Shown here: positions 17,320 through 27,088 of the stretch, one piece after another | How positions within the stretch are numbered: position 1 is the stretch's first letter | Layout: every line of letters starts with the position of its first letter | From: Methylomonas sp. AM2-LC | GTDB taxonomy: Bacteria; Pseudomonadota; Gammaproteobacteria; Methylococcales; Methylomonadaceae | Assembly: GCF_039904985.1 (NCBI RefSeq) | Contig: NZ_CP157005.1 | Location: 1,178,001-1,242,000, forward strand | Direction of reading: 5' to 3' | Length of the DNA: 64,000 bases | The notes under the pieces: generated by a model | Databases searched by the model: none | Seen by the model: the letters and a program-made list of their open reading frames with translations, nothing else | What the model was told of the DNA's origin: nothing | Translations under genes and position numbers: made by a program

Positions 17320-18417
17320 ATGACTGATGACAACACAGTAGCACATAAACCTAAATGGCTGATACCAGTTGCGGCAATAAGTGCATTACTACTGGTAATA
17401 TTGTTTGCACTGGGAGTGCTTAGCGGCGACAAAAAGACTGAGTCGGGTAACACCGAAATTAAAGGTGAAGCCCTACCCGAAGGCGCAAAGGTTTTAAAAG
17501 TCGATAGCCATGCAGAAGCTAATTTGTTGTCATGGCAAGGTACTGTGCGCTCACGTTTGGCGGTGAAAATTGCACCGAAATTGAATGCCCGCATTGTTGA
17601 TGTTTTGGTACATCCTGGTGATCGCCTGAAAAAAGGAGATGTCATCGCTCGTCTGGATGGCCGTGATTTACTGGCTGCCTATAACGCTGCCAATGCCGCA
17701 CATAGTGCCGCGCAAGCTCAGGCGGTACAAGCCAAGGCAGAAGAAAATCGTATTATCGACCTCTATAACAAACAAGCGGCTACCCGGCAAAATTATGATG
17801 CGGTACTCGCGCAATCGCAATCCGCGCAGGCCATGGCTAAGCAAGCCGCCAGTAATGCTCAGCAAAGTAAAGTCATGCTGGGCGAAAATATATTGTATGC
17901 CCCCTTTGATGGGGTGGTGGGTGAGCGTTTGCAGGAGCCGGGAGATATGAGTATGCCCAATCAACCCATCATTACTTTTCTAAAACCTGATGATTTGCGT
18001 TTGGAAGTGGCGATTGCGGATCGTTGTGCTGCCAGAGCAAAGCTCGGTATGCAGGTCACTGTGCGCATTGATGCTATTCAGCAAGCCATGAGCGGCACTA
18101 TAGACGAGATTATTCCAGAGATCGATCCTCTAACGCGTAGCCAACAACTCAAAGTTCGTTTGCCGAAAGTTAATGGTTTACAGCATGGCCAGTTCGGCTG
18201 GCTTGAATTGGCATGTCAGGCCGAGCAAGCCACACTATTGATACCTGTTTCGGCTGTTTTACATTACGGTCAGTTACAGGTAGTAAAAGTAGTTGTTGGC
18301 AATTTGTTGCACAACCGACATATTCGTACCGGTAAACAATACGGTGAACAATTAGAAGTATTGTCGGGTTTACAAGAAGGCGAAATCATTCTGGTAACAG
18401 GTGGAAAAGCACAATGA
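17320..18417 (+). CDS. RND efflux periplasmic adaptor (membrane-fusion protein)
   Basis: Joins the RND pump to the TolC channel. One N-terminal membrane helix (about residues 14-35, KWLIPVAAISALLLVILF) is followed by a lipoyl-like half motif (KIAPKLNARIVDVLVHPGDRL, given here as the first part), a coiled-coil hairpin of about 70 residues rich in Ala/Gln, and the second half LYAPFDGVVGERLQEPGDMS. A beta-barrel and C-terminal domain follow. Length is 365 aa. The stop overlaps the pump start (ATGA), so the two are translationally coupled. Substrate unknown. Confidence 0.92.
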   Translation: MTDDNTVAHKPKWLIPVAAISALLLVILFALGVLSGDKKTESGNTEIKGEALPEGAKVLKVDSHAEANLLSWQGTVRSRLAVKIAPKLNARIVDVLVHPGDRLKKGDVIARLDGRDLLAAYNAANAAHSAAQAQAVQAKAEENRIIDLYNKQAATRQNYDAVLAQSQSAQAMAKQAASNAQQSKVMLGENILYAPFDGVVGERLQEPGDMSMPNQPIITFLKPDDLRLEVAIADRCAARAKLGMQVTVRIDAIQQAMSGTIDEIIPEIDPLTRSQQLKVRLPKVNGLQHGQFGWLELACQAEQATLLIPVSAVLHYGQLQVVKVVVGNLLHNRHIRTGKQYGEQLEVLSGLQEGEIILVTGGKAQ

Positions 18418-21400
18418 AACAGGGTGAAATTAAAAAAGACAGTTTGACTGTCAGCATTGTACGCTTGTTTACCACTTCGCATTTGTCGCTACTGTTTTTG
18501 ATCATATCCCTATTGGCTGGGGCGGCTGCACTGCTATTAACGCCCCGCGAAGAAGATCCGCAAATTATTGTGCCAGTGATGGATGTGTTTGTACAGGTAC
18601 CGGGTGCATCTAGTGAAGAAGTTGAAAAACAGGTAACAACTCCGCTGGAAGTATTGTTGCGGCAGATAAAGGGTGTCGAATATGTTTATTCAGTTTCGCG
18701 TCCAGGTTCAGCGGTTGTTACTGTGCGTTATTTTGTGGGTGAAAATCTGGAAAACAGTTTGATCAAAACCCGAGATAAATTGTTGGCGAATCAGGATACC
18801 ATTCCACCAGGTGTCAGTGATTGGCTGGTGAAACCGGTCGAAATTGACGATGTGCCTATTTTATTATTAAGTCTGTCGTCTAAACATTCCGCTACAGATG
18901 CCTTGGCTCTACGTCGCATTGCCGATGAACTCATCGAACGTTTACGTACAGTGGATAATGTGGGTAATAGCTGGGTAATGGGCGCGGCCCCACGCAGGAT
19001 TTCGGTTTATCCCGATCCCGTTAGACTGGAAGCTACTGGTATCAGTTTGCTGGATGTCAAACAAGCATTGCTGCAAAGCAATGTTAATCTGCAGATAGGC
19101 CAACTTACCCATAATAATCACGAAATTGTGTTGGAATCTGGACCGCATTATCAAACTGCCGAAGATGTTGGTGCTACGGTATTACAAAGCCTCAATGGGC
19201 GTTTGTTATATTTGCGCGATGTTGCCAACGTGCTGGATGGCCCCGCTGATACTGATGAATATACGCGCATTGGTTTTGGGCCAGCAGTTGCTCAGATGAA
19301 AACCGTGGGTGACAGTCATGGAAAATTTCCTGAAGCGGGTGAAGAAAGGCAAATGGCGACCATTGCTATTTCCAAACGGCGCGGAAGTAATGCGGTGAGT
19401 GTGGCCGAACAGGTTTTGGCTTTAACCACACAATTACAAGGCACTTTAATTCCAGACGATGTATTGATGACCGTCACGCGTAATTATGGTGAAACTGCAG
19501 ACCATAAAGTAAATGAATTGGTCATGCATTTATCCATCGCCATTTTGACTATCATTGTGCTGCTGGCTTTATCCCTGGGTTTAAAGGAATCTCTGATTGT
19601 GTCATTAGCAGTACCCATGACATTTGCCATCACTTTATTATGTGACTTGATTTTTGGATATACCATTAATCGGGTCACCATGTTCGCGCTTATTTTATCG
19701 TTGGGCTTACTGGTCGATGATCCCATTGTCGATGTTGAGAATATCCATCGCCACTACAAGATGCGTAAGGAACCACCGTTACAAGCCTTGTTGAGTGCTG
19801 TGAATGAAATCCGTCCGCCAACCATTTTGGCCACCTTTGCGGTCATTATGTCCTTTGTGCCAATGTTTTTTATTACCGGCATGATGGGGCCGTATATGGC
19901 GCCCATGGCGTTTAATGTGCCGATTGCAATGTTGTTGTCGTTAGTCATTGCATTTACCGTCACACCCTGGGCCAGTTATCGTTTGCTGAAAGGTGATTAC
20001 GGCAAAGAGCATGGTCCGGCTTTTGTACTTGAGGAATCGCGTGGTTTTAAACTTTACCAATCGATTTTAGGTCCCTTATTAGCTAGCAGGAGCAAAGCCT
20101 ATTGGTTTTTACTCGCCGTGTTTTTTGCATTTGTCGCTTCGGCGCTGTTGGCAGTGACGCGTGTGGTACCTTTGAAATTGCTACCTTTCGATAATAAAAA
20201 TGAATTGCAGCTGATTATTGATATGCCTAAAGGCTCGGCACTGGAAGCAACCGATGCGGTTGCGGCAGAATTAGGCCAATATTTAGCCACCGTTAACGAG
20301 GTCAGTAGTTATCAAACTTATGTGGGTACCGCATCGCCTATGGATTTTAATGGCATGGTACGCCACTACTATCTTAGACAGGGTGCTCATCTCGGTGATA
20401 TGCGTATAGTGTTGGCGGATAAAGCACACCGCCAGCAAAGTTCACATGATATTGCTTTACGCATAAGACCCGATATTGAACGGATTGAAAAAAAGTACGC
20501 GGCGAATATCAAAATTGTCGAAATGCCGCCCGGTCCTCCTGTGCTGTCAACTCTGGTAGCAGAAGTCTATGGTCCGCCTGAATCCGGTTATCAAGATGTG
20601 ATACAAGTTGCCAAGCAGGTCAGGGCGGATATGGAGCATACCGCAGGTGTAGTCGATGTGGATGATTTTGTGGAAGCTGAACAGGACAAACTGCATTTTC
20701 TGCTTGATCAGGATAAAGCGGCATTACTGGGTATAAACAGTAGTCAGGTTGCTAATACCTTACGCTTGGCAATCGCTGGTAGTGGTGTCGGTTTGTTGCA
20801 TATTGCCGAAGAACGGCAGCCCTTGAGCATACAAGTGCAATTACCCCGTGCTGTGCGCTCTTCTGAACAGGATTTATTAGGGCTTACCGTAAAAACAGCC
20901 AGTGCTACACTGGTACGACTCAGTGAAATTGGCCATTTCAGTCATGAACATAACCAACAAGCTATTTACCATAAAAACTTACAGCCTGTTGCTTATGTGA
21001 CTGCTGAAATGGCTGGACGTAGTCCGGTTGAAGCCATTCTGGATTTATTCGACAGCTTTAAAAAACAGCCCTTACCGCCTGGATACAGAGCCGAAATGGC
21101 CGGGGAGGGGGAATGGAAAATCACTGTGGATGTATTTAGGGATTTGGGTTTGGCATTCGCCGCAGCCATGGTAATGATCTATATCCTATTGGTTGGGCAG
21201 ACGGGTTCACTCAGTGTACCGTTGATAATGATGATCGCCATCCCGCTAACCGTTATAGGTATTATGCCAGGTTTTTGGTTTATCAATCTGTTCACCGAGC
21301 CAGTTGCGGGTTATCCAACGCCAATCTACTTTACCGCTACGGCAATGATTGGCATGATTGCTCTGGCGGGTATCGTGGTGCGTAACTCAATTATTCTGAT

Positions 21401-21677
21401 AGACTTTATTGAGAAAATTTACCGGAATAATCCCTTCATCAGTTTAGCGGATGCTATTGTCGCAGCTGGCGCAACACGTCTTAATCCAATTTTTTTAACT
21501 GCTGCTTCAGCCGTGCTTGGGTCGATGATGATCGTGCTTGACCCTATCTTTTCAGGATTAGCCTGGAGTTTCATTTTTGGCATTATTGCCTCCACGCTAT
21601 TTTCTTTAGTGGTGATACCCGTCGTATATTTTCTTATTAATCGAAATATGTCCAAGCAAGGATTGACTGATGAATAA
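18414..21677 (+). CDS. RND efflux transporter permease
   Basis: Inner-membrane proton-driven pump of 1087 aa with twelve membrane helices and two large periplasmic loops. The helix-4 proton-relay aspartates are present in SLGLLVDDPIVDVENIHRHY, and GxxxxNxxI-type motifs occur in helices 10-11 (AGIVVRNSIILIDFIE). Sequence style is of the hydrophobe/amphiphile type rather than the heavy-metal type, since the helix-4 motif DD is AcrB-like. It ends its operon with tolC and the adaptor. It lies directly after the sulfide operon but behind a terminator, so shared control is not shown. A drug or a small-organic substrate is possible. Confidence 0.92.
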   Translation: MKQGEIKKDSLTVSIVRLFTTSHLSLLFLIISLLAGAAALLLTPREEDPQIIVPVMDVFVQVPGASSEEVEKQVTTPLEVLLRQIKGVEYVYSVSRPGSAVVTVRYFVGENLENSLIKTRDKLLANQDTIPPGVSDWLVKPVEIDDVPILLLSLSSKHSATDALALRRIADELIERLRTVDNVGNSWVMGAAPRRISVYPDPVRLEATGISLLDVKQALLQSNVNLQIGQLTHNNHEIVLESGPHYQTAEDVGATVLQSLNGRLLYLRDVANVLDGPADTDEYTRIGFGPAVAQMKTVGDSHGKFPEAGEERQMATIAISKRRGSNAVSVAEQVLALTTQLQGTLIPDDVLMTVTRNYGETADHKVNELVMHLSIAILTIIVLLALSLGLKESLIVSLAVPMTFAITLLCDLIFGYTINRVTMFALILSLGLLVDDPIVDVENIHRHYKMRKEPPLQALLSAVNEIRPPTILATFAVIMSFVPMFFITGMMGPYMAPMAFNVPIAMLLSLVIAFTVTPWASYRLLKGDYGKEHGPAFVLEESRGFKLYQSILGPLLASRSKAYWFLLAVFFAFVASALLAVTRVVPLKLLPFDNKNELQLIIDMPKGSALEATDAVAAELGQYLATVNEVSSYQTYVGTASPMDFNGMVRHYYLRQGAHLGDMRIVLADKAHRQQSSHDIALRIRPDIERIEKKYAANIKIVEMPPGPPVLSTLVAEVYGPPESGYQDVIQVAKQVRADMEHTAGVVDVDDFVEAEQDKLHFLLDQDKAALLGINSSQVANTLRLAIAGSGVGLLHIAEERQPLSIQVQLPRAVRSSEQDLLGLTVKTASATLVRLSEIGHFSHEHNQQAIYHKNLQPVAYVTAEMAGRSPVEAILDLFDSFKKQPLPPGYRAEMAGEGEWKITVDVFRDLGLAFAAAMVMIYILLVGQTGSLSVPLIMMIAIPLTVIGIMPGFWFINLFTEPVAGYPTPIYFTATAMIGMIALAGIVVRNSIILIDFIEKIYRNNPFISLADAIVAAGATRLNPIFLTAASAVLGSMMIVLDPIFSGLAWSFIFGIIASTLFSLVVIPVVYFLINRNMSKQGLTDE

Positions 21678-21755
21678 GGGAATAACCTAGGGGAATGTTT
21701 ATAATCTGAGCTTAGGGCAAATTAGATGTTTTTATTTAAAGTTTAGGAAAAAATC

Positions 21756-22142
21756 ATGAAATTTATAAATAAGTTGCTGTATATATCCATTTTAGTATTA
21801 TTGTCACCTGTTGTTTTTGCCGCAACTGACGATCTCTCGGCATCGACGCTTAGTCGGCATTTATTGTTGAAAAAAAGAGTCACGCTGTCTGCAAACTCCA
21901 TAGACTCAAAAGTAATACGAGTACAATTTCCACAAGGCTATAAAACCCCTGTGCATACTCATGAGGGGGCAGGGCCGCGTTATGTGGTAAAGGGTAAGCT
22001 ACGGGTTGAAGAGGGTGCTAAAAATCAGGTATTTAGTGCTGGAGAAGTGTTTTGGGAAACAGGGGAAGCGATGACAGTGGAAAATGTGGGTACTGGGGAA
22101 GCTGAAATCATTATTTTTGAAATGGCCCCTGTAATAAATTAA
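21756..22142 (+). CDS. exported cupin-domain protein
   Basis: Protein of 128 aa with a cleavable signal peptide (about residues 1-22, ending VVFA). A single cupin-2 barrel follows: TPVHTHEGAGPRYVVKG (motif 1, metal-binding His pair HTHE) and FSAGEVFWETGEAMTVENVG (motif 2). The second-motif histidine usual in enzymes is not obvious, so catalysis is uncertain. It stands alone, convergent with the DUF2490 gene. Small periplasmic cupins are common and usually uncharacterised. Confidence 0.85.
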   Translation: MKFINKLLYISILVLLSPVVFAATDDLSASTLSRHLLLKKRVTLSANSIDSKVIRVQFPQGYKTPVHTHEGAGPRYVVKGKLRVEEGAKNQVFSAGEVFWETGEAMTVENVGTGEAEIIIFEMAPVIN

Positions 22143-22280
22143 TTTTGTAAACAGAAATCATTATTCGTGCAGTTTTTGCATGTCTTTAAAACGTCCATAA
22201 TCTGGCTGAGATAGATAGTATTCGATTGACTATTCTAGCTTTTATGCAATGTGTCGGTAAAGAAGCGCTTTAAGCCAATT

Positions 22281-22311
22281 GCTATGTGGACATTATAAAA
22301 GTCCACATAGC
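22281..22311. terminator. bidirectional hairpin between convergent genes
   Basis: Perfect 11-bp inverted repeat GCTATGTGGAC / GTCCACATAGC with a 9-bp loop, between the ends of the cupin gene (plus) and the DUF2490 gene (minus). There is no long T-run on either side, so the terminator call rests on position and stem strength. Confidence 0.6.
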
Positions 22312-22351
22312 CAACTAACAACAATAAATTGGTGTATTGGTTGTTATCTGA

Positions 22352-23101
22352 TCAAAAATTTACAAACACGGAAGCCATGCCCAAATTGTGAACTGTATGG
22401 GTGTTGTGGTTTGCACCATCCAAATATTGATTCATATATCCTAGTTCGGTACGGATATTGCTGTTAAAACTCCAGCCGAAACCCGCAAAGGCGCGATTTT
22501 GGTCAAAACCGGAGTTACCGCCCCAATTGGTAGTATTTATTCGGTAAAATGCTTCATCCCAAGCAATTAAACTTAAACGCGGTTCGAATTCCAGGGGGTG
22601 CATAAATTTAATCATTTGGCGGGGTCGCTCTCTTACCTGTGAACCCAGACCAAAATTACTTTCCCACATAGTTCTAAAAGTAAATGTTCCTAGTTCCGTG
22701 GGCAGTACATAACGAATGGCTGGCCATAAATCTTGCTGGCCTATGGCCTGACCGTTGACGAGTTGTCCATGCAGTTCTTTAGCGTACACCAAATTATCAG
22801 TTGGTAGGTAAGTGTAACCAGCCCAGACTGTTAGTCGATCAGTAATTGCATAACCAGCCGCTGCTCGCACCATGCCTTGATACCAGTGATCCATACCCTG
22901 ATCAAAACGTGATTGCCCTTCTACCCAAAGCCGGGCTTTTTCCAATGAGGGATCGACAGCTTTTAAACTGCCTTCACCAACTGCCTGAAACCATGCGCCA
23001 GTATCTTCAACTAAAGAAGTACCTGCTTGAACAGAAGTTTGGTAAATCGAAGTTAGAATAACGGCGGTTGTAAGCCATTGGTAAGTTAACATTTTTTGCA
23101 T
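22352..23101 (-). CDS. DUF2490 family outer-membrane-type protein
   Basis: Predicted exported protein of 249 aa: signal peptide about residues 1-26 (ending SVQA), then alternating aromatic-rich strands typical of a small beta-barrel. Segments such as GAWFQAVGEG, RLWVEGQSRF, LTVWAGYTY and the ending AFAGFGWSFNSNIRTELGYMNQ match the DUF2490 family pattern. Function unknown. The last residue is a phenylalanine, as expected for an outer-membrane barrel (…VFVNF). Confidence 0.82.
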   Translation of the reverse strand: MQKMLTYQWLTTAVILTSIYQTSVQAGTSLVEDTGAWFQAVGEGSLKAVDPSLEKARLWVEGQSRFDQGMDHWYQGMVRAAAGYAITDRLTVWAGYTYLPTDNLVYAKELHGQLVNGQAIGQQDLWPAIRYVLPTELGTFTFRTMWESNFGLGSQVRERPRQMIKFMHPLEFEPRLSLIAWDEAFYRINTTNWGGNSGFDQNRAFAGFGWSFNSNIRTELGYMNQYLDGANHNTHTVHNLGMASVFVNF

Positions 23102-23486
23102 CTAGGTAGTCCTAAAATAATACAGAATGAAAAATCAGCGGGAATTCTACACTTAAATATTACAGATTTGTGACAGTTTTGACTGCTAAAAAGGTCGATA
23201 TTTGTGATGTGGGGCTATAATTGCGACCTATATTTTTGAAGTAGTTTTTATAGTTAAACGATCTATGTTTATATTTTTGCTTTTTTGTCAAAATATAGGT
23301 GTGTATAAACCAAACTTGGATTTTATTTTGACTAATATTAGATCGTAACCGAGGTAAATTTAAAGCTGGATCTTCATGGTAGACTTTAGAATGTTTTTAT
23401 CAGGAAGCTTGGCTTGATCTAATTAGTCATTAATGTGTAGCCGTTTTAGTTAAGAAAGTTAATTCAGGAACATAAGGCAGATAGCT
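23102..23486. other. 385-bp intergenic region between divergent genes
   Basis: AT-rich gap that must hold the promoters of the DUF2490 gene (minus) and the DUF523 gene (plus). A 9-bp inverted repeat GTCAAAATA (23287-23295) / TATTTTGAC (23324-23332) could be an operator. No ORF or RNA gene was convincing. Confidence 0.45.
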
Positions 23487-24428
23487 ATGGAAAAAATTCA
23501 GGTGGGTATTAGCAGTTGTTTATTAGGGAACTTAGTACGTTACGATGGCGCACATAAATATAATAGCTACATAGAGCAAACATTGGGACAATATTTTGAA
23601 TTTCGGTCATTTTGCCCTGAAGTAGCAAGCGGGATGACTATTCCCAGACCACCCATTCAGTTACAGCAGACCGCTGCAGGCATACGCAGCATTGGCGTTA
23701 AAGATTCAAATCTGGATGTAACTGAAAAATTAGAACAAATCTCAATTCAGCAGCATGAGTGGTTAAAAAATCTATCTGCATACATTCTGAAAAAAGACTC
23801 CCCCAGCTGTGGTATGGAACGAGTCAAGGTTTATAAAAATGGAATACCTGCCCGTTCAGGCATAGGTATTTTTGCCGACTATTTGCAGAAAGCCTTTCCA
23901 AATTTGCCTATAGAAGAAGAGGGGCGGCTTGGTGACCCAGTGTTACGCGAAAATTTTATTCAACGGGTTTTCGTTATGTGGCGTTGGCAGCAATTGTGTC
24001 TGCAAGACTTAACAACCCATGAACTAATGATCTTCCATAGTCGCCACAAGTTGATTGCCATGAGTCACAATCAAAATATTGCTAAGGACTTGGGTAGAAT
24101 TATTGCCAATATAAAACCTGAAACCCTTGCGACAGATGCGCAGCAATATATTTCCACATTAATGGGCTGTTTAAAAACCGTGGCTACCAGAGGAAATCAC
24201 GTCAATGTTTTGCAACATATACAGGGGTATCTGAAAACTAGTTTGGATAAAGAAGATAAACGCGAGTTATCAGAAACTATTGAAAATTATAGAAAAAATG
24301 AAATACCCTTAATTGTGCCTCTTACCTTGTTACGCCATTATTTTCGAAAACAGCCAAATGATTTTATAGATGCTTCTTACTATATGTTGCCACATCCTGG
24401 AGAGTTGTCTTTGTTAAATGAAATATGA
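23487..24428 (+). CDS. DUF523-DUF1722 two-domain protein (YbgA-type)
   Basis: Protein of 313 aa with an N-terminal DUF523 domain (about residues 1-150: VGISSCLLGNLVRYDGAHKY, FCPEVASGM, then KKDSPSCGM) and a C-terminal DUF1722 domain (about 180-300, starting HELMIFHSRHKLIAMSH and including TLLRHYF). The conserved cysteines SSC, FCPE and SPSCG may bind metal or sulfur. This two-domain form is found in many Gammaproteobacteria, often near photolyase genes; none is here. Function is not established. Confidence 0.9.
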   Translation: MEKIQVGISSCLLGNLVRYDGAHKYNSYIEQTLGQYFEFRSFCPEVASGMTIPRPPIQLQQTAAGIRSIGVKDSNLDVTEKLEQISIQQHEWLKNLSAYILKKDSPSCGMERVKVYKNGIPARSGIGIFADYLQKAFPNLPIEEEGRLGDPVLRENFIQRVFVMWRWQQLCLQDLTTHELMIFHSRHKLIAMSHNQNIAKDLGRIIANIKPETLATDAQQYISTLMGCLKTVATRGNHVNVLQHIQGYLKTSLDKEDKRELSETIENYRKNEIPLIVPLTLLRHYFRKQPNDFIDASYYMLPHPGELSLLNEI

Positions 24429-24502
24429 GAGGAGAGTGGGGTGGTTTGGTAAAGTGGTGTCTGGCATACGGGCTTTATTTCATGCAGGTAAGTAATTACT
24501 CA

Positions 24503-25036
24503 TTATTCCTGTTGTAAGTATTGGTTTTTTAAAAGCACATAATGGTGGGAAGAATATTCCAGAAAGGCTTTTTCATTATCCGTAAGTATTCTGGATGGTT
24601 TCGCTGGTGAGCCAACGTATAGATGGCCCGTTTCCAATTTTTTTCCGGGAGGTACCAATGCTCCCGCACCCAACATTACGTAATCCTCAATCACAGCACC
24701 ATCCATTATAATCGCGCCTATGCCAATCAAGCAGAAATTACCTATGCTGCAACCATGTATTACGGCTCGGTGTCCAATTGTGACCCCCCGACCAATCGTT
24801 AATGAGTGTCCAGTGGGTGAGTAATCGCCAGCATGAGAGACATGTAATACACTGCCGTCCTGTATATTGCTAGCTTTGCCGATAGAAATAGCTTCAACAT
24901 CTCCCCTGATAACCGTGTGAGGCCAGATAGAAACATCATCACCAATCAGCACATTGCCTATTACAACGGCACTCTCATCAATATAGACACTGTTGCCAAT
25001 TTGAGGACGCTGGTTACGGAAAGATCTAATGGCCAC
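24503..25036 (-). CDS. gamma-class carbonic anhydrase family protein
   Basis: Left-handed beta-helix hexapeptide-repeat protein related to gamma carbonic anhydrase (YrdA/PaaY type). Repeats run from IGNSVYIDESAVVIG to about residue 140, with the metal ligands expected in GDVEAISIG...SVLHVSHAG and IGHRAVIHGC. I prefer the GTG start at 25036, with TTAGGAG just upstream and the usual N-terminus AIRSFRNQRPQIG; an ATG at 25060 would add eight residues. Length is 177 aa. Many members of this family lack proven anhydrase activity. Confidence 0.9.
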   Translation of the reverse strand: MAIRSFRNQRPQIGNSVYIDESAVVIGNVLIGDDVSIWPHTVIRGDVEAISIGKASNIQDGSVLHVSHAGDYSPTGHSLTIGRGVTIGHRAVIHGCSIGNFCLIGIGAIIMDGAVIEDYVMLGAGALVPPGKKLETGHLYVGSPAKPSRILTDNEKAFLEYSSHHYVLLKNQYLQQE

Positions 25037-25104
25037 CTGGGCTCCTAAGATAAAATGCAAATATCAGGCAAGTGCGAAAGGCACAATAAAAAATAGGCAA
25101 CGAG

Positions 25105-25290
25105 CTAACAACAACGTTTAATACCGTTCCATTTACGCTGTGTTTCCTCCGCAAAAAAGTCTTTGCGGTTAAGTGGTCTATCTTCAGTCATAGCATGCTG
25201 TTGTTGCCAATGAATTAGGTAACGTTGGTAGGCGCTATCACCATTCAAATTGTGCCAAACTGTTTTCAATTTCTCTAATTTCCGGTTCAT
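25105..25290 (-). CDS. YbdD/YjiX family small protein (DUF466)
   Basis: 61-residue protein with the family pattern Y-x-x-Y-L-x-H-W (AYQRYLIHWQQQHA), RKDFF and the conserved C-terminal double cysteine (GIKRCC). In other bacteria this gene is next to the carbon-starvation (peptide/pyruvate) transporter CstA; no cstA is present here. Function is uncertain. Confidence 0.85.
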   Translation of the reverse strand: MNRKLEKLKTVWHNLNGDSAYQRYLIHWQQQHAMTEDRPLNRKDFFAEETQRKWNGIKRCC

Positions 25291-25370
25291 TTCTTAATAT
25301 CAGTAAAGATAATTACCCCAAGCATAAATACACTAAAATAATAGAGGCTGTTTGCGTTATGTAAATAATG

Positions 25371-25766
25371 TTAACTAATTTTAAACGTAAGGTTAGAGTC
25401 TTGTTCATCTACATCCACATTATCATGAGTTAGTTTTACACATTCAAACATCATGTTATCCAGAGTATTTTCAGTATGATGGTGCTTGTATTGCAATCCA
25501 AAGACATGGTCTTGTTGCACATGTTTAATGTTGCCATGTATGGAAACAGTAATTCCAGACTCCGGTAATACCAACGATATTCGTAGTTCTGCTATTTCGG
25601 TAATATAGGCTAGAGGTCTTTTGAGTCTGATTTTAATGCCGTTGTAACTCATATCGAGTACATAACCATCTGCAACGATTTCTTCACCGTTGGGAAGATC
25701 AATAACAATATGCGCATTTAAGCCTACCGGATTAAATCTTTTGCAATTGCGATTTTCTGTATACAT
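25371..25766 (-). CDS. PilZ-domain protein
   Basis: Single-domain protein of 131 aa. The PilZ signature is visible: a basic N-terminal stretch (NCKRFNPVGLNAHI) and the DxSxxG motif (LDMSYNGIKIRL). The first arginine-rich motif, usually RxxxR, is partly degenerate (only one Arg in NCKRF), so c-di-GMP binding may be weak or lost. It stands alone. Possible c-di-GMP-responsive adaptor. Confidence 0.83.
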   Translation of the reverse strand: MYTENRNCKRFNPVGLNAHIVIDLPNGEEIVADGYVLDMSYNGIKIRLKRPLAYITEIAELRISLVLPESGITVSIHGNIKHVQQDHVFGLQYKHHHTENTLDNMMFECVKLTHDNVDVDEQDSNLTFKIS

Positions 25767-25929
25767 TGCCTAACTCCATTGTTGCAGGGAAAGTATAGGC
25801 AGAAACTGTTATTTGGCAAAATTTATATGTAATGCCAAGATTTAATAGTCGATTCAGCCGCGTTTATTCTAAGCAGCTCTGGTCAGTGTTACAATAGCAT
25901 TTCCCCGAAAGCTTTTTGATGCACAACCT

Positions 25930-27087
25930 ATGATGCCCTATTTCTATTCAAGATTAAGTCTGTTTTTTGGATTATTGTTACTTACCGTTTTGTCGGTACA
26001 AGCCGCCAGCCCGGTTTTTACCCCTGCAGCACCGACGGTTGCAGCGTCTAGCTACATATTGTTAGATTTTAACAGTGGTAGGGTATTGGCAGAAAAAGAA
26101 CCTGATAAGCGGGTTGCGCCTGCCAGTTTAACCAAGATCATGACCGTTTATGTAGTATTTAGAGAGTTAAAAGCCGGACATTTGGCTCTGGATGAAAAAG
26201 TAACTATCAGTCAGAATGCTTGGGAAACTGGCGGTTCCAAGATGTTTGTAGAAGTCAATAAACAAGTCTTGGTTGAAGATTTACTCAAAGGAGTGGTTAT
26301 TCAATCTGGCAATGATGCCAGCGTTGCTTTGGCAGAACATGTGGCTGGTAGCGAAGAAACTTTTGCCACCATGATGAATGAACAAGCTGCTCGACTAGGG
26401 ATGACCAATAGTCATTTCGAGAATAGTATGGGTTTGCCTACGCAAAATCATTACAGTACCGCACGTGATCTGGCTATATTGGCACAAGCATTGATTACTG
26501 AGTTTCCCGATTATTATCGTTGGGATTCACAGAAAGAATTTACTTACAACAATATAACCCAGCAAAATCGTAATCAATTATTATGGCGCGACGCATCTGT
26601 GGATGGGGTTAAAACTGGTTTTACTGATGAAGCCGGTTATTGTATGGTCGCTTCTGCCAAACGTGAAGATATGCGTTTAATTTCGGTAGTGATGGGTACT
26701 GCAAGTCCAAATGCGCGTGCCAATGAAAGTCAATCCCTGCTCAATTACGGTTTTCGCTTTTTCGAAACCCATCGCTTATACGAAGCTAAAACTCCGTTGG
26801 CCGAAGCCAGAGTCAGAAAAGGAGTTAGTTCTAAATTACAAGTGGGTGTTGCAGACGATGTGTATGTCACCGCACCGCGCAAACACTTTACAGAGTTAAA
26901 AGCCGAAACTCAAATTGATAAGGCTATTCTTGCCCCTGTTAATAAAGGTGATGCCGTAGGTACTTTAAATATTACCTTGGCTGGAGAAACCATTCTGAAT
27001 AAGCCTCTGGTGGCCATGGATAGCATTGCAGAGGGTGGTATTTTCCGTCGTCTCTACGATGCGGCTTTGGGATTATTGGAGAAATAA
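25930..27087 (+). CDS. dacC: D-alanyl-D-alanine carboxypeptidase (PBP5/6 type)
   Basis: Periplasmic penicillin-binding enzyme that trims the pentapeptide of peptidoglycan. Signal peptide about residues 1-25. The three active-site motifs are SLTK (APASLTKIMTVY), SGN (IQSGNDAS) and KTG (GVKTGFTDEAG). A C-terminal PBP5 domain and an amphipathic end (IFRRLYDAALGLLEK) for membrane binding are present. Length is 385 aa. First gene of the conserved dacC-dat-ybeD-lipB-lipA group. An ATG three bases later (25933) is an equally possible start. dacA versus dacC cannot be settled by eye. Confidence 0.95.
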   Translation: MMPYFYSRLSLFFGLLLLTVLSVQAASPVFTPAAPTVAASSYILLDFNSGRVLAEKEPDKRVAPASLTKIMTVYVVFRELKAGHLALDEKVTISQNAWETGGSKMFVEVNKQVLVEDLLKGVVIQSGNDASVALAEHVAGSEETFATMMNEQAARLGMTNSHFENSMGLPTQNHYSTARDLAILAQALITEFPDYYRWDSQKEFTYNNITQQNRNQLLWRDASVDGVKTGFTDEAGYCMVASAKREDMRLISVVMGTASPNARANESQSLLNYGFRFFETHRLYEAKTPLAEARVRKGVSSKLQVGVADDVYVTAPRKHFTELKAETQIDKAILAPVNKGDAVGTLNITLAGETILNKPLVAMDSIAEGGIFRRLYDAALGLLEK

Positions 27088-27088
27088 T